A stretch of DNA of 64,000 bases from Bosea sp. 29B (lineage in GTDB: Bacteria; Pseudomonadota; Alphaproteobacteria; Rhizobiales; Beijerinckiaceae), in assembly GCF_902506165.1 (NCBI RefSeq), contig NZ_LR733817.1, positions 3,829,937-3,893,936 of the forward strand. Reading direction: 5' to 3'. The notes beneath the pieces are model-generated. The model searched no databases and was not told the DNA's origin. It saw only the letters and a list, made by a program, of their open reading frames with translations. Position 1 is the first letter of the stretch, and the number at the start of each line of letters is the position of its first letter. Shown here in pieces: positions 50,535-58,446 of the stretch. Made by a program: the position numbers and the translations under genes.

Positions 50535-51476
50535 CTAGGCTGCTGGCGACGACGCCGGCCGCGTCGCCAGCAGGACGCCGGCGACGATGAATGCGATCGA
50601 GAGCCCTTCCGCCATTGTCGGAACCTCGCCAAGGACAATGATGGCGAGCAGCGAGGCGATCACCGGCACCAGCGCGATCATCGCCGCGGCGGCCGAAGCG
50701 CCCAGCAAGGTCACGGCCCGGTTGAAGCTGATCAGCGCGACGATGCTCATCAGCACGCCTTGATAGAAGCCCTGCACGGCGATCTCGGCCGGTGGCGCCT
50801 GTCCGAGATGGCCGATGCCGAGGAGGACGTAGAGCGGAGCGAAGATCACGCCCGACCAGAAGCAGATCAGCGCTGCCGACTGCAGCGGGTTGAGGCCGCT
50901 GCCGCGCAGGAGCAGCGTGTAGCCGGCCCACATCGCCGCTGCCAGCGCCAGAAATCCGAGACCGAGCAGGCTCGGCGCGGCCCCGCCGCTGGAGGCCGTG
51001 GCGATCAGCCCGCAGAGTCCGGCGGCAATGGCGGTGTAGCCGGCGAGCCTGACCCTGCCGGGCGGCTGGTGCAGCAGCAGCCAGCCGAGCAGCCCGGCGA
51101 AGACCGGCATCAAGGTTGGCGTCACCGAGGCGGCACGCCCGGCCGAAGTCATCTGCACGCCGAGCGCGACCAGGGCCGCGAAAGGCGCGCCCCAGAGGAC
51201 GCTGAAGATGAAGCCGTTGCGCCAGGCCCGCGGCGGCAGATCGCGCAGCAGCACCGGCGCCAGCAGGATCGCGCCGATGCCGTAGCGCAGCGCGGTCAGA
51301 TCCCAGACATTGAGGGTACGGGTGACGCTGAAGCGCGTAACCACGAACCAGCCGGCGAAGATCGAGACCGTGAGCGTTGCCCAGAGAAAGCCGGCCAGCC
51401 GCTGGCGCGGAGGACGCGCCCCGCCTGCCGCATCCGGCGTTGCGGCGGAAGGACGATCTGGCTTTTCGGTCGACAT
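50535..51476 (-). CDS. EamA/RhaT-family transporter (DMT superfamily)
   Basis: A 313-residue protein with ten predicted transmembrane helices in two EamA halves. The first half begins LAGFLWATLTVSIFAGWFVV and the second LGFLALAAAMWAGYTLLLRG. The N-terminal 25 residues are polar and Pro/Ala-rich. ATG 51476 is chosen because the longer frame runs into the pirin gene. DMT proteins export amino acids, metabolites or drugs. It lies 11 bases after the pirin stop, so both are one operon; export of an oxidised aromatic handled by pirin is conceivable but speculative. Confidence 0.88.
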   Translation of the reverse strand: MSTEKPDRPSAATPDAAGGARPPRQRLAGFLWATLTVSIFAGWFVVTRFSVTRTLNVWDLTALRYGIGAILLAPVLLRDLPPRAWRNGFIFSVLWGAPFAALVALGVQMTSAGRAASVTPTLMPVFAGLLGWLLLHQPPGRVRLAGYTAIAAGLCGLIATASSGGAAPSLLGLGFLALAAAMWAGYTLLLRGSGLNPLQSAALICFWSGVIFAPLYVLLGIGHLGQAPPAEIAVQGFYQGVLMSIVALISFNRAVTLLGASAAAAMIALVPVIASLLAIIVLGEVPTMAEGLSIAFIVAGVLLATRPASSPAA

Positions 51477-51487
51477 GGCTGCGGGCT

Positions 51488-52408
51488 TCAGCGCTCCGGC
51501 AGCGGAATGAACTCCTCCTCGTCGCCGGGGACGGTGTCGAAGCGGCCGGTCTTCCATTCCTGCTTGGCCTGGTCGATCCGCTCTTTCGAGGATGACACGA
51601 AGTTCCACCAGATATGGCGGGGGCCGTCCATCGGCTCGCCGCCGATCAGCATCAATCGGCTCTGGTCGACGGCGAGGATGGAGATCCGGTCGCCCGGCTT
51701 GAAGATCAGGAGCTGGCCGGCGCCGAACTCGTCGCCGGCGATGTCGATCTTGCCGGTGACGATGTAGACGGCACGCTCGTGATAGTCAGGGTCGAGCGGC
51801 AGGATCGCGCCTGGCGCCAGCACCGCCTCGGCATAGAGCGTGTCCCAGGGGAATTTCACCGGCGAGGTCTCGCCGAAGGCCGAGCCCATGATCAAGCTAA
51901 CGCGCTTTCCTTCGCCGACGATGCGCGGCAGCTCCGGCGCGGCGTGATGGATGAACTCGGGCGCGACCTCCTCATGCGTCTTCGGCAGAGCAAGCCAGGT
52001 CTGGATGCCATAGAGCTTGGGCGCCTTCAGCCGCTCTTCCGGCGCGGTGCGCTCGGAATGGACGATGCCGCGCCCGGCCGTCATCAGATTGACCGCGCCC
52101 GGCCGGATCGGCAGGGCCGTGCCCAGCGAATCGCGATGCATGATCTCGCCGTCGAAGAGATAGGTGACGGTGGAAAGCCCGATATGCGGATGCGGGCGGA
52201 CATCGATACCCTCGCCGAGCAGGAATTCGGCCGGGCCCATCTGGTCGAAGAAGATGAAGGGGCCGACCATCTTGCGCCCGATCGAGGGCAAGGCGCGGCG
52301 GACGGAAAAGCCGCCGAGATCATGCGCACGCGGCACGATCACCTGTTCGAGCGCCTCGCAGGAGCGGGTATCGCCCGCGACCGGGTCATGATCGGGCAGC
52401 TGCGACAT
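51488..52408 (-). CDS. Pirin-family bicupin protein
   Basis: A 306-residue bicupin. The first cupin has the metal-binding signature RPHPHIGLSTVTYLFDGEIM (about 71-90) and a later MTAGRGIVHSE with the remaining His/Glu ligands. The second cupin (AVLAPGAILPLDPDYHERAVYI) lacks a full metal site. Bacterial pirins are quercetin dioxygenases or modulators of central metabolism; which applies is unknown. It is the first gene of a two-gene operon with the EamA transporter and diverges from bioR across 112 bases. Confidence 0.9.
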   Translation of the reverse strand: MSQLPDHDPVAGDTRSCEALEQVIVPRAHDLGGFSVRRALPSIGRKMVGPFIFFDQMGPAEFLLGEGIDVRPHPHIGLSTVTYLFDGEIMHRDSLGTALPIRPGAVNLMTAGRGIVHSERTAPEERLKAPKLYGIQTWLALPKTHEEVAPEFIHHAAPELPRIVGEGKRVSLIMGSAFGETSPVKFPWDTLYAEAVLAPGAILPLDPDYHERAVYIVTGKIDIAGDEFGAGQLLIFKPGDRISILAVDQSRLMLIGGEPMDGPRHIWWNFVSSSKERIDQAKQEWKTGRFDTVPGDEEEFIPLPER

Positions 52409-52505
52409 GGCGATGTCCTCCTGTGAAGGAGGGGAGACTGGCCCCGGACGCTGTGTACGGCAAGGGCACGATCGGCCGCATGGGCTCGACGCGACGCACG
52501 GAAGA

Positions 52506-52519
52506 AATTATCGATAATT
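52506..52519. promoter_or_regulatory. BioR box at the bioR start
   Basis: AATTATCGATAATT is a perfect 14-bp palindrome. Its core TTATCGATAA (52508-52517) matches the BioR consensus TTATMKATAA known from alphaproteobacteria. It abuts the bioR ATG at 52521, so bound BioR would block transcription or translation start: autoregulation. A sister box precedes bioY. Confidence 0.85.
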
Positions 52520-52520
52520 C

Positions 52521-53189
52521 ATGGCCAAAGAGAAATCAGAGACCCTGCCGGTCCGCATCAGCCGCATCCTCGCCGAGCGGATCATCTCCGGGCAGATCGA
52601 GCCGGGGGCGCGGCTGCGCCAGGACCATGTTGCCGTCGAGTTCGGCGCCAGCCATGTCCCGGTCCGTGAAGCCTTCCAGCGGCTGGAAGCGCAGGGGCTT
52701 GCCGTCAGCGAGCCGCGCCGCGGCGTGCGCGTCGCCGCGTTCGACCTGCGCGAGGTCCGCGAGGTCGCCGAGATGCGTGCGGCGCTGGAGGTGCTGGCGC
52801 TGCGCCATGCCGGCCCGCATCTGACGCGCGCCATCCTCGACGAGGCCGAGGAAGCGACCCGCGCTGGCGACAATTCGCCGGATGTCCGCGCCTGGGAGGA
52901 GGCAAACCGGCGCTTCCATCGCCTGATCGTGACGCCTTGCGCCATGCCGCGTTTGCTGGCGGCGATCGACGATCTTCATGCCGCCAGCGCGCGCTTTCTG
53001 TTCTCTTCCTGGCGCTCGGACTGGGAGGCGCGCACCGATCACGATCACCGCGCCATTCTCGCCGCACTGCGCGTGGGGCAGGTGGATGAGGCGGCCGCCA
53101 TCCTCGCCCGCCATGTCCAGTGGATCGGCTCCAAGCCGGTGCGGACTGCTGCCGGCGGAACGCGGGACGTCTTCGCGATCCAGGGCTGA
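52521..53189 (+). CDS. bioR: GntR-family biotin regulator BioR
   Basis: A 222-residue FadR-type GntR regulator: winged helix at about 8-75 with HVAVEFGASHVPVREAFQRL, then an FCD domain with the metal-ligand stretches EEANRRFHRLIV and DHDHRAILAAL. It is called BioR because a box matching TTATMKATAA lies at its own start and another before the biotin transporter gene bioY 160 bases downstream, the arrangement described for alphaproteobacteria. BioR represses biotin uptake and synthesis genes when biotin is sufficient. No Shine-Dalgarno precedes the ATG, so the mRNA may be leaderless. Confidence 0.88.
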   Translation: MAKEKSETLPVRISRILAERIISGQIEPGARLRQDHVAVEFGASHVPVREAFQRLEAQGLAVSEPRRGVRVAAFDLREVREVAEMRAALEVLALRHAGPHLTRAILDEAEEATRAGDNSPDVRAWEEANRRFHRLIVTPCAMPRLLAAIDDLHAASARFLFSSWRSDWEARTDHDHRAILAALRVGQVDEAAAILARHVQWIGSKPVRTAAGGTRDVFAIQG

Positions 53190-53310
53190 AGCCGGCCCAT
53201 AGTCGCTGCAAGCATGGCTGCGGCTCGGCTGTGCATTTCTGCGCGCCGGACCGCCATGCCCTGCTGACTTGCAATCTGTTCGGCCTTATGAACTCTGGGA
53301 TAGATCAGTG

Positions 53311-53334
53311 TGCAGGATTATCTATAATTCTGCA
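53311..53334. promoter_or_regulatory. BioR box upstream of bioY
   Basis: The core TTATCTATAA (53318-53327) matches TTATMKATAA and lies in a longer imperfect palindrome with TGCAG and CTGCA outer arms (53311-53334). It is 19-42 bases before the bioY ATG, in the expected promoter position. It shares the core and the following TTC with the box at bioR. Confidence 0.85.
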
Positions 53335-53352
53335 GTCGATGGAGACGAAGCC

Positions 53353-53943
53353 ATGAGCGACCTCAGCTACGCCACACCCGCTCGCTTCAGCCCGCTTGGC
53401 CTGCAGGCGCGCCCGGCCCACATCAAGGCTGCCGCCGTCCTGCTCGGCACACTTGTCCTGGCGATCGCCTCGCAGATCAGCGTGCCGATGCTGCCGGTGC
53501 CGATGACCATGCAGACCCTGGCGGTGATCCTGATCGGGGCGCTCTATGGCTGGCGGTTGGGCGCGCTCACCATCCTCACCTGGCTCGGCGAGGCGGCGCT
53601 CGGCCTGCCCGTACTCGCCAATGGCAGCGGCGGCCTCGCCCCCTTCATGGGCCCGACCGCCGGCTATCTTGCCTCCTTCCCGTTCGTTGCCGCCCTGGTC
53701 GGCTGGCTCGCCGAGCGTGGCTGGAATGGTAGCCGCCCGGCCTTTGCCTTCGCCTCGATGCTGCTTGGCCATGCACTCTGCTTGCTGTTCGGCGGCCTCT
53801 GGCTCGCCACCCTGATCGGTGCGGAGAAGGCCATGCTCGTCGGCATCGTGCCCTTCCTGCTCGGCTCGCTGGTGAAGTCGGGGCTGGGGACCGCGATCCT
53901 GATGGCGCTCGTGCGTCGCACGAACAAGGCCGAAGAGGCGTGA
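53353..53943 (+). CDS. bioY: Biotin transporter BioY
   Basis: A 196-residue membrane S-component of the ECF biotin uptake system, with six hydrophobic segments. The conserved stretches are SQISVPMLPVPMTMQTLAVILIG-like (about 40-60) and the PFMGPTAGYLASFPFVAALVG signature. BioY can work alone at low efficiency or with BioMN; no bioMN genes are in the window. GGAG lies 8 bases before the ATG. It is controlled by the BioR box just upstream and ends at a terminator-like hairpin. Confidence 0.93.
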   Translation: MSDLSYATPARFSPLGLQARPAHIKAAAVLLGTLVLAIASQISVPMLPVPMTMQTLAVILIGALYGWRLGALTILTWLGEAALGLPVLANGSGGLAPFMGPTAGYLASFPFVAALVGWLAERGWNGSRPAFAFASMLLGHALCLLFGGLWLATLIGAEKAMLVGIVPFLLGSLVKSGLGTAILMALVRRTNKAEEA

Positions 53944-53954
53944 ATTGAGGCAGG

Positions 53955-53972
53955 CCGGCGCCTCGGCGCCGG
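53955..53972. terminator. Hairpin after bioY
   Basis: CCGGCGC (53955-53961) and GCGCCGG (53966-53972) pair perfectly around CTCG, 12 bases after the bioY stop and 18 before the convergent reductase stop. It could serve both transcripts; no T-tract is present. Confidence 0.5.
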
Positions 53973-53989
53973 GCTGAGCCCTCCGACGC

Positions 53990-54538
53990 TCAAGCGGCCT
54001 GCCGGGCTTCGAGCTGGGCAAGCCGCGCGACATAGTGGTCGGCTGCCGCCGCCAGCGCCTCGGCATCGGCCCGGCGCGCATCATAGATCAGGAAGGGTTC
54101 CTGCCAGGCGAGGGCGCAGCGATGCGCTGTCGCTTGCAGCGGTTTCAGCAGGTCGCGCAGCGAGAACAGGTTGGCGCCGCTCGGGGTGTAAGCCTCCGGG
54201 ATGTTGCCGGCGGTCGCCGCGATCAGGAGTGGCCGGCCGGCGAGCTTCACACCCTCCGCTTCATAGTGGATGTAGAACATCCGGGTCAGCACTGCGTCCT
54301 GCCAGGCCTTGAGCAGCGGCGGCGTCGAATACCACTGCACCGGGAACTGCAGGACGATGCGCTCGGCGGAAAGCAGCCGCGCGGCCTCCACGTCACCGTC
54401 GATGCGTCCGTCAGGATAGAGCGCCTGCATATCGACAACGCTAGTGCAGGACTGGCTGCCGGCTGCCTCAGCTAATGCTCGGTTGGCGCGCGAGCTTTGA
54501 TAATCGGGGTGGAAGAGCAGGATCAGCGTTTGCGTCAT
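53990..54538 (-). CDS. NAD(P)H-dependent quinone oxidoreductase (flavodoxin-like fold)
   Basis: A 182-residue FMN/FAD protein of the NQO1/KefF/MdaB family. LILLFHPDYQSSRANRALAE is the flavin phosphate-binding start, IVLQFPVQWYSTPPLLKAWQD is the family signature, and GRPLLIAATAGNIPEAYTP follows. Such enzymes reduce quinones by two electrons and often answer oxidative or electrophile stress. GGAGG lies 5 bases before the ATG. It diverges from a LysR gene, with a palindrome at 54599-54620 in the shared promoter, so it is very likely the target of that regulator. Confidence 0.9.
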   Translation of the reverse strand: MTQTLILLFHPDYQSSRANRALAEAAGSQSCTSVVDMQALYPDGRIDGDVEAARLLSAERIVLQFPVQWYSTPPLLKAWQDAVLTRMFYIHYEAEGVKLAGRPLLIAATAGNIPEAYTPSGANLFSLRDLLKPLQATAHRCALAWQEPFLIYDARRADAEALAAAADHYVARLAQLEARQAA

Positions 54539-54598
54539 GGCGACCTCCGTCGGTTCGAAAGGAGGATGCGGTGACCTTAGAAATCACTCCAATGGATG

Positions 54599-54620
54599 AT
54601 CGATATATCGTATTATCGAT
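54599..54620. promoter_or_regulatory. Palindromic LysR-type operator in the divergent promoter
   Basis: ATCGATA (54599-54605) and TATCGAT (54614-54620) form a perfect 7-bp inverted repeat with an 8-base spacer that itself overlaps the palindrome CGATATATCG. The site ends 3 bases before the lysR ATG and about 60 before the quinone-reductase start. It fits the LysR T-N11-A pattern. Confidence 0.6.
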
Positions 54621-54623
54621 TTC

Positions 54624-55544
54624 ATGAATTTACGGGCGATCGACCTCAACCTGCTCGTCGTGCTCGAGGCCCTGCTCGACGAGGCGCATGTCTCGCGCGC
54701 CGCCGAGCGAGTCGGCCTGTCGCAGCCGGCGGCATCGAGTGCGCTGGAACGCTGCCGCCATCTCTTCGGCGATCCGCTGTTGCTGCGGGGCAGGGGCCGG
54801 ATGCGCCTGACCGCGAAGGCGCAGGCCCTGCAGCAGCCCTTGCGCGATATCCTCGCCCAGGTCGGCGCGCTGCTCGACGCACCCGAGCCCGATCTGAAAA
54901 GCCTGGTGCAGACCGTCCGGCTGATGACGGCGGAGCTACCGCCGGCGCTGGTGACCGGCCAGATCTATGGGCATCTCAGGCAGACCGCGCCGGGCCTGAC
55001 CCTCGCCATCCTGCCTTGGCAGGGGGCGCAGGCGACGCTCGAAGCGCTGGCGCAAGGGCGAGCCGACCTCGCCATCTCGGTCTTTCCGACGATCGACGCC
55101 GATTTCACCCGAAGGGAATTGCTGCGCGAGCGCTATGTCGTCGCGATGCGTCGGGATCATCCGGCGGCAGCCGGCTTCGATCTCGACCGCTGGCTCGCCT
55201 TCCCGCATGTGCTGGTCTCGGGCCGCGGCGAGACGCATGGCCCGCTCGACGAAGCGCTCGCCCGGCTCGGCCGCAAGCGCCATATCGGCCTGGTGGTGCC
55301 GAGCTTCCTCAGCGTGCCGCCTCTGCTGCTGAGTTCCGAGTTGATCGCGCTGCTGCCGAGCAGGACCTTGCCGCCGGAGGAGCCCGATCGCTTCGTCACC
55401 TTCGAGCCGCCGGTCGCGGTCGAGGGCTTCCCGCTGCACCTTGCCTGGCATCGGCGCAGCGAGAGTGACCCGGCGGCTCGCCATGTCGCGCGGTTGATCG
55501 AGGCCGTGCTCGGCGCCGCCGCCGCGGTCAATCCGCCGGCCTGA
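54624..55544 (+). CDS. LysR-family transcriptional regulator, divergent from the quinone reductase
   Basis: A 306-residue LysR regulator of the NodD/PcpR-like branch: it opens MNLRAIDLNLLVVLEALLDE, the recognition helix is AAERVGLSQPAASSALERCR, and the effector domain has two alpha/beta lobes. No Shine-Dalgarno precedes the ATG, and the operator palindrome ends 3 bases upstream, so it may be translated from a leaderless transcript and repress itself. Probable target: the divergent flavodoxin-fold reductase. Its 3' end overlaps the convergent DUF gene by 17 bases. Confidence 0.9.
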   Translation: MNLRAIDLNLLVVLEALLDEAHVSRAAERVGLSQPAASSALERCRHLFGDPLLLRGRGRMRLTAKAQALQQPLRDILAQVGALLDAPEPDLKSLVQTVRLMTAELPPALVTGQIYGHLRQTAPGLTLAILPWQGAQATLEALAQGRADLAISVFPTIDADFTRRELLRERYVVAMRRDHPAAAGFDLDRWLAFPHVLVSGRGETHGPLDEALARLGRKRHIGLVVPSFLSVPPLLLSSELIALLPSRTLPPEEPDRFVTFEPPVAVEGFPLHLAWHRRSESDPAARHVARLIEAVLGAAAAVNPPA

Positions 55545-56100
55545 CGCTCGCCATGATGGCGCGGCCGGCCTGATGGCGCTCGCTGCCGGTCTCGCAGGTC
55601 TTGCAGATCACGCCGAGATAGCGTCCGTCGATCACCGTCTCGGCGAACAGCCCGGACTTGTAGTTGTGGCGGGCATCGGTCTCGATCCTCCACCAGTCGC
55701 GCGACCCGAGTGCGACGCGCGCCAATGGCTGCAGCACCTGCGCATCCTTGCTCGTGCTGCGCAGGACCGCGCGAATGCGGAAATGGCGGTCCATCGGTGC
55801 GGCGTAGAGCGAGGTGAGCCGAGCTGCGTCATCGGCGCCGATGACGGGCTGAGAGCGCATCAGGATCGTGCAGGTCTCCTGCGTGCGCTTGCAGGCCTCG
55901 GTCTCGCAGACCAGCTGAATCCGAGTCCGGCCATCCTTGCCGGTCTCGCCCTCGGCGGGGCCGTCGACGCGCCAGCCCTCCGGCAGGTCGAGGACGAGGC
56001 CGTCGGGCAGTGCAACCGGCTCTGCGCCTGCCCGGCCGGCCAGAAGCGCACAGCCTGCGATCAGAGCAAGGCGAAGGGCAAACTGGCGGCGTCCGGTCAT
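55528..56100 (-). CDS. Secreted/periplasmic hypothetical protein
   Basis: A 190-residue protein with a signal peptide (MTGRRQFALRLALIAGCALL, cleavage after GRAGA). The mature part begins PVALPDGLVLDLPEGWRVDG and contains four or more cysteines (CETEACKRTQETC, CKTCETG) that could form disulfides in the periplasm. I do not recognise a domain; the layout suggests a small beta-rich periplasmic protein. Its ATG overlaps the stop of the upstream YcxB-like membrane protein gene (ATGA), so the two are translated together and probably act together at the envelope. Confidence 0.75.
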   Translation of the reverse strand: MTGRRQFALRLALIAGCALLAGRAGAEPVALPDGLVLDLPEGWRVDGPAEGETGKDGRTRIQLVCETEACKRTQETCTILMRSQPVIGADDAARLTSLYAAPMDRHFRIRAVLRSTSKDAQVLQPLARVALGSRDWWRIETDARHNYKSGLFAETVIDGRYLGVICKTCETGSERHQAGRAIMASVRPAD

Positions 56101-57350
56101 ACGGCCTCTCCGGAACGGCCGATATGTTCGGCCGCCAGCCGATCGAAGAGCTGCATCTGGTCGGAATTGAGGACGCGGGCCGGCAGCAGCGGCGGATCGC
56201 CGTGGTGCAGGACGAGGAAGATGTGCTCGCCGCGCCGCTCGATGCCGGTAAAGGCAGCCCACTCATAGCGGTTCTGGAGGCCGCGCTGCCGGCTCTCGAC
56301 GCCCTCCGGCGAGGTTAGGACGCGGACTTCGTCGTCGCTCACCCGCTGATGCAGGGTCTTGCCGAGGCTTCTGGCATTGAGGCGCATGAACAGCGGCGTC
56401 ACGACGTGGCCGAGCAGAATGAGGCCGCAGAGCCCGGCGGTGATCGGCCAGAATGTCTTGACCGCCATCTCGGCGAAGAGCGGCAGGGCGAATTCGAACG
56501 GCACGCGATCGGGATCGATGCTCCACAGGACCAGCATCACCGCCGGGACCAGCAGCAGGGCGAAGGCGAGGCCGAATGCGGTTCGGCGCAGCAGGCGGCT
56601 GCGTGGCCAGAACCGCTCCTGCTGGCGGAGGACCGCGGCCGTCCGGTCTTCCGGCGTCAGGTGGAAGCGCAGGTCGAGATGTGCTCCGTCAGCCGGGAGC
56701 GACTTCGGTTGCTCCGATGCATCGATATCCGGCGGTTTCGCCCGGCCGATGCAGAACCGCGCCCAACCGTGCAGCTGCTTCTGCTGTTCGGCCGAGAGGT
56801 CGCGCTTCGGCAGGGCAATGAGCTCGTCGGCGCCGTCTATCTCGATGAAGAGGTGGGCGGAACCTTCGGCCAGGCCGCGCAGGCGCCAGGCCGGGATATG
56901 GCTGCGATGGTGGGGCTCGCTGCTGTCGAGGCCGCCCTCATGCAGGCGGTAGCTGCAGGGCGTCGCGCCCGCGAGGCCTTCGTTCCGATACCAGCGCCGC
57001 AGGCGACGGCGCGTGGTGGCACCGAAGAAGGCATAGGCGATGGCGCCCGCCACAGCGAAGGTCAGCAGGAGGATGCCGGTTGGGCCGATCAGCGCGTCGA
57101 GAAAATTGCGCCCCATCAGGACGAAGTCGCTGCGGCCGCGCCCGCCCCAGGAGGTCGAAAGCTGCCCGACCGCAATCAGGAGCAGCGCGATGCCGGTGAA
57201 GATCGGGACATTCCGGCGCCGCGTCGCGATCAGGTCGCGGTAGAGATGCATCGCGCCGGCGACGCGGTCCTCGCCGGTGAGCTGGATCGCAAGATCGAGC
57301 GGAGGCGGAGCCGCAAGCGGCTTGCCCGGGACGGAGGGCGTGGTCCGCAT
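56097..57350 (-). CDS. Tandem YcxB-like membrane protein
   Basis: A 417-residue inner-membrane protein made of two similar halves. Each half begins with a short strand-plus-acidic motif (DLAIQLTGEDRVAGAM at 19-34; DLRFHLTPEDRTAAVL at 226-241), then two transmembrane helices (49-65 and 88-110; 258-277 and 300-318), then a PH-like cytoplasmic domain (HIPAWRLRGL, IFLVLHHG). The second half matches the YcxB-like family best. Family function is unknown. It is coupled by ATGA overlap to the secreted protein gene downstream. The duplication is inferred from the aligned motifs and equal helix layout. Confidence 0.75.
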   Translation of the reverse strand: MRTTPSVPGKPLAAPPPLDLAIQLTGEDRVAGAMHLYRDLIATRRRNVPIFTGIALLLIAVGQLSTSWGGRGRSDFVLMGRNFLDALIGPTGILLLTFAVAGAIAYAFFGATTRRRLRRWYRNEGLAGATPCSYRLHEGGLDSSEPHHRSHIPAWRLRGLAEGSAHLFIEIDGADELIALPKRDLSAEQQKQLHGWARFCIGRAKPPDIDASEQPKSLPADGAHLDLRFHLTPEDRTAAVLRQQERFWPRSRLLRRTAFGLAFALLLVPAVMLVLWSIDPDRVPFEFALPLFAEMAVKTFWPITAGLCGLILLGHVVTPLFMRLNARSLGKTLHQRVSDDEVRVLTSPEGVESRQRGLQNRYEWAAFTGIERRGEHIFLVLHHGDPPLLPARVLNSDQMQLFDRLAAEHIGRSGEAV

Positions 57351-57373
57351 CTGGCGCCGCGCCGACTGCGTTC

Positions 57374-57631
57374 CTAGTTCCCGACGTCGAGCGGCTGGGT
57401 GCCGGTCGGCTTGCCGTCGGCGCCGAGCGTGATCTTCTCGATGCGCGCCTCGGCCTGCTTCAGCAGCGCGTCGCAGCGCGCCTTCAGCGCCTCGCCGCGG
57501 GTGTAGATGTCGATCGATTCTTCCAGCGCGACATCGCCGCGTTCGAGCCGGGCGACGATGGCTTCGAGTTCCTTCAGGGCCGCCTCGAAGGGCAGGCCGG
57601 CGACATCGGCATTGGTCTTGGCGTCGGTCAC
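57374..57631 (-). CDS. xseB: Exodeoxyribonuclease VII small subunit
   Basis: An 85-residue helical protein. [40 protein letters not shown] and [12 protein letters not shown] are the complete XseB signature. It binds the large subunit XseA in many copies to make the single-strand exonuclease. The start is GTG at 57631 (a second GTG lies two codons upstream); the much longer open frame beyond is antisense-like. It is on the same strand as dxs-tlyA but about 8.3 kb away, whereas in many relatives these genes are adjacent. Confidence 0.9.
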   Translation of the reverse strand: MTDAKTNADVAGLPFEAALKELEAIVARLERGDVALEESIDIYTRGEALKARCDALLKQAEARIEKITLGADGKPTGTQPLDVGN

Positions 57632-57693
57632 GGGCACGAATCCAGTTGGCGGCCCGTTATCGGCTCTGGTCCCTTTCGCCGCAACCCCGCGCC

Positions 57694-58158
57694 TCACATC
57701 GGTAGGGCCGAGGTCTTCTTGATCGTGCGCAGTGTCAGCGTCGACTGAACCCGGGTGACACCCGGCAATTGCGTGATGATGTCGGTGTGGATGCGCTCGA
57801 AATCGGCGCTGTCGCGATAGATCACCCGCATCAGGTAATCGTGTGCGCCGGCGAGCAGGTGGCATTCGAGGATTTCGGGCAGGTCCTGTACCGCCTTCTC
57901 GAAGCTCTCCAGCGAGGCGCGGCCCTGCTGGTCGAGCGTGACGAAGACGAAGGCGGTGCCGGGGAAGCCGGCGATGCGCTCGTCGAGCATCATCACATAG
58001 CCGCGGATCAGTCCGCTCTCCTCGAGCTGGCGCACGCGGCGCAGGCAGGCGGAGGGCGAGAGGTGGACCTTGTCGGCGAGGTCCGAATTGGTGATCCGGC
58101 CATCCTTCTGGAGGATGCGCAGGATCGTCTTGTCGCGGGAATCGAGTTCGATCTGCAT
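57694..58158 (-). CDS. Lrp/AsnC-family transcriptional regulator
   Basis: A 154-residue feast/famine regulator. The N-terminal helix-turn-helix is [20 protein letters not shown] followed by [20 protein letters not shown], and the RAM ligand domain contains [23 protein letters not shown] 58158 gives the canonical length; the ribosome site is weak. It diverges from the thioesterase gene across the 288-base gap, which holds a TGCGC/GCGCA inverted repeat nearer its own side and a 22-base palindrome nearer the thioesterase. Lrp proteins respond to amino acids; the effector here is unknown. Confidence 0.92.
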   Translation of the reverse strand: MQIELDSRDKTILRILQKDGRITNSDLADKVHLSPSACLRRVRQLEESGLIRGYVMMLDERIAGFPGTAFVFVTLDQQGRASLESFEKAVQDLPEILECHLLAGAHDYLMRVIYRDSADFERIHTDIITQLPGVTRVQSTLTLRTIKKTSALPM

Positions 58159-58222
58159 CGCTGGAGCGTCGTCCCGTGGGCCGGTGCCGTCTGACGCGGT
58201 CACCGGAAAGCGCAGATGCTTC

Positions 58223-58237
58223 TGCGCAAAAAGCGCA
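58223..58237. promoter_or_regulatory. Inverted repeat upstream of the lrp-type gene
   Basis: TGCGC (58223-58227) and GCGCA (58233-58237) flank AAAAA, 65 bases upstream of the lrp-type start. Lrp sites are often short GC arms around an A/T centre, so this is a candidate autoregulatory site. Confidence 0.4.
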
Positions 58238-58407
58238 CTTGGCAAGCATGATCTTGCGCGTGATCCCGCCAAATCCGCATGGCGGCGCTGTCGCGGCGTC
58301 TTGAGCCGCAGGATCGTGCGGCGCAGCATTCGCATTTTTCCAGTTTGTGTCGAGGTGAAGCGGCGCGTTCAAATCCACCGGATAGGCGGGTCTGGCCGTG
58401 GCGGTAA

Positions 58408-58429
58408 AATAGTTTACAACTGAACTATT
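58408..58429. promoter_or_regulatory. 22-bp palindromic operator upstream of the thioesterase gene
   Basis: AATAGTT (58408-58414) and AACTATT (58423-58429) are a perfect 7-bp inverted repeat with spacer TACAACTG. This is AT-rich in an otherwise GC-rich region and 17 bases before the ATG at 58447. The pattern suits a TetR- or MarR-type dimer. No TetR or MarR gene is adjacent; the divergent lrp-type product is the nearest regulator. Confidence 0.55.
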
Positions 58430-58446
58430 CCATCCGGGACGCCGTC

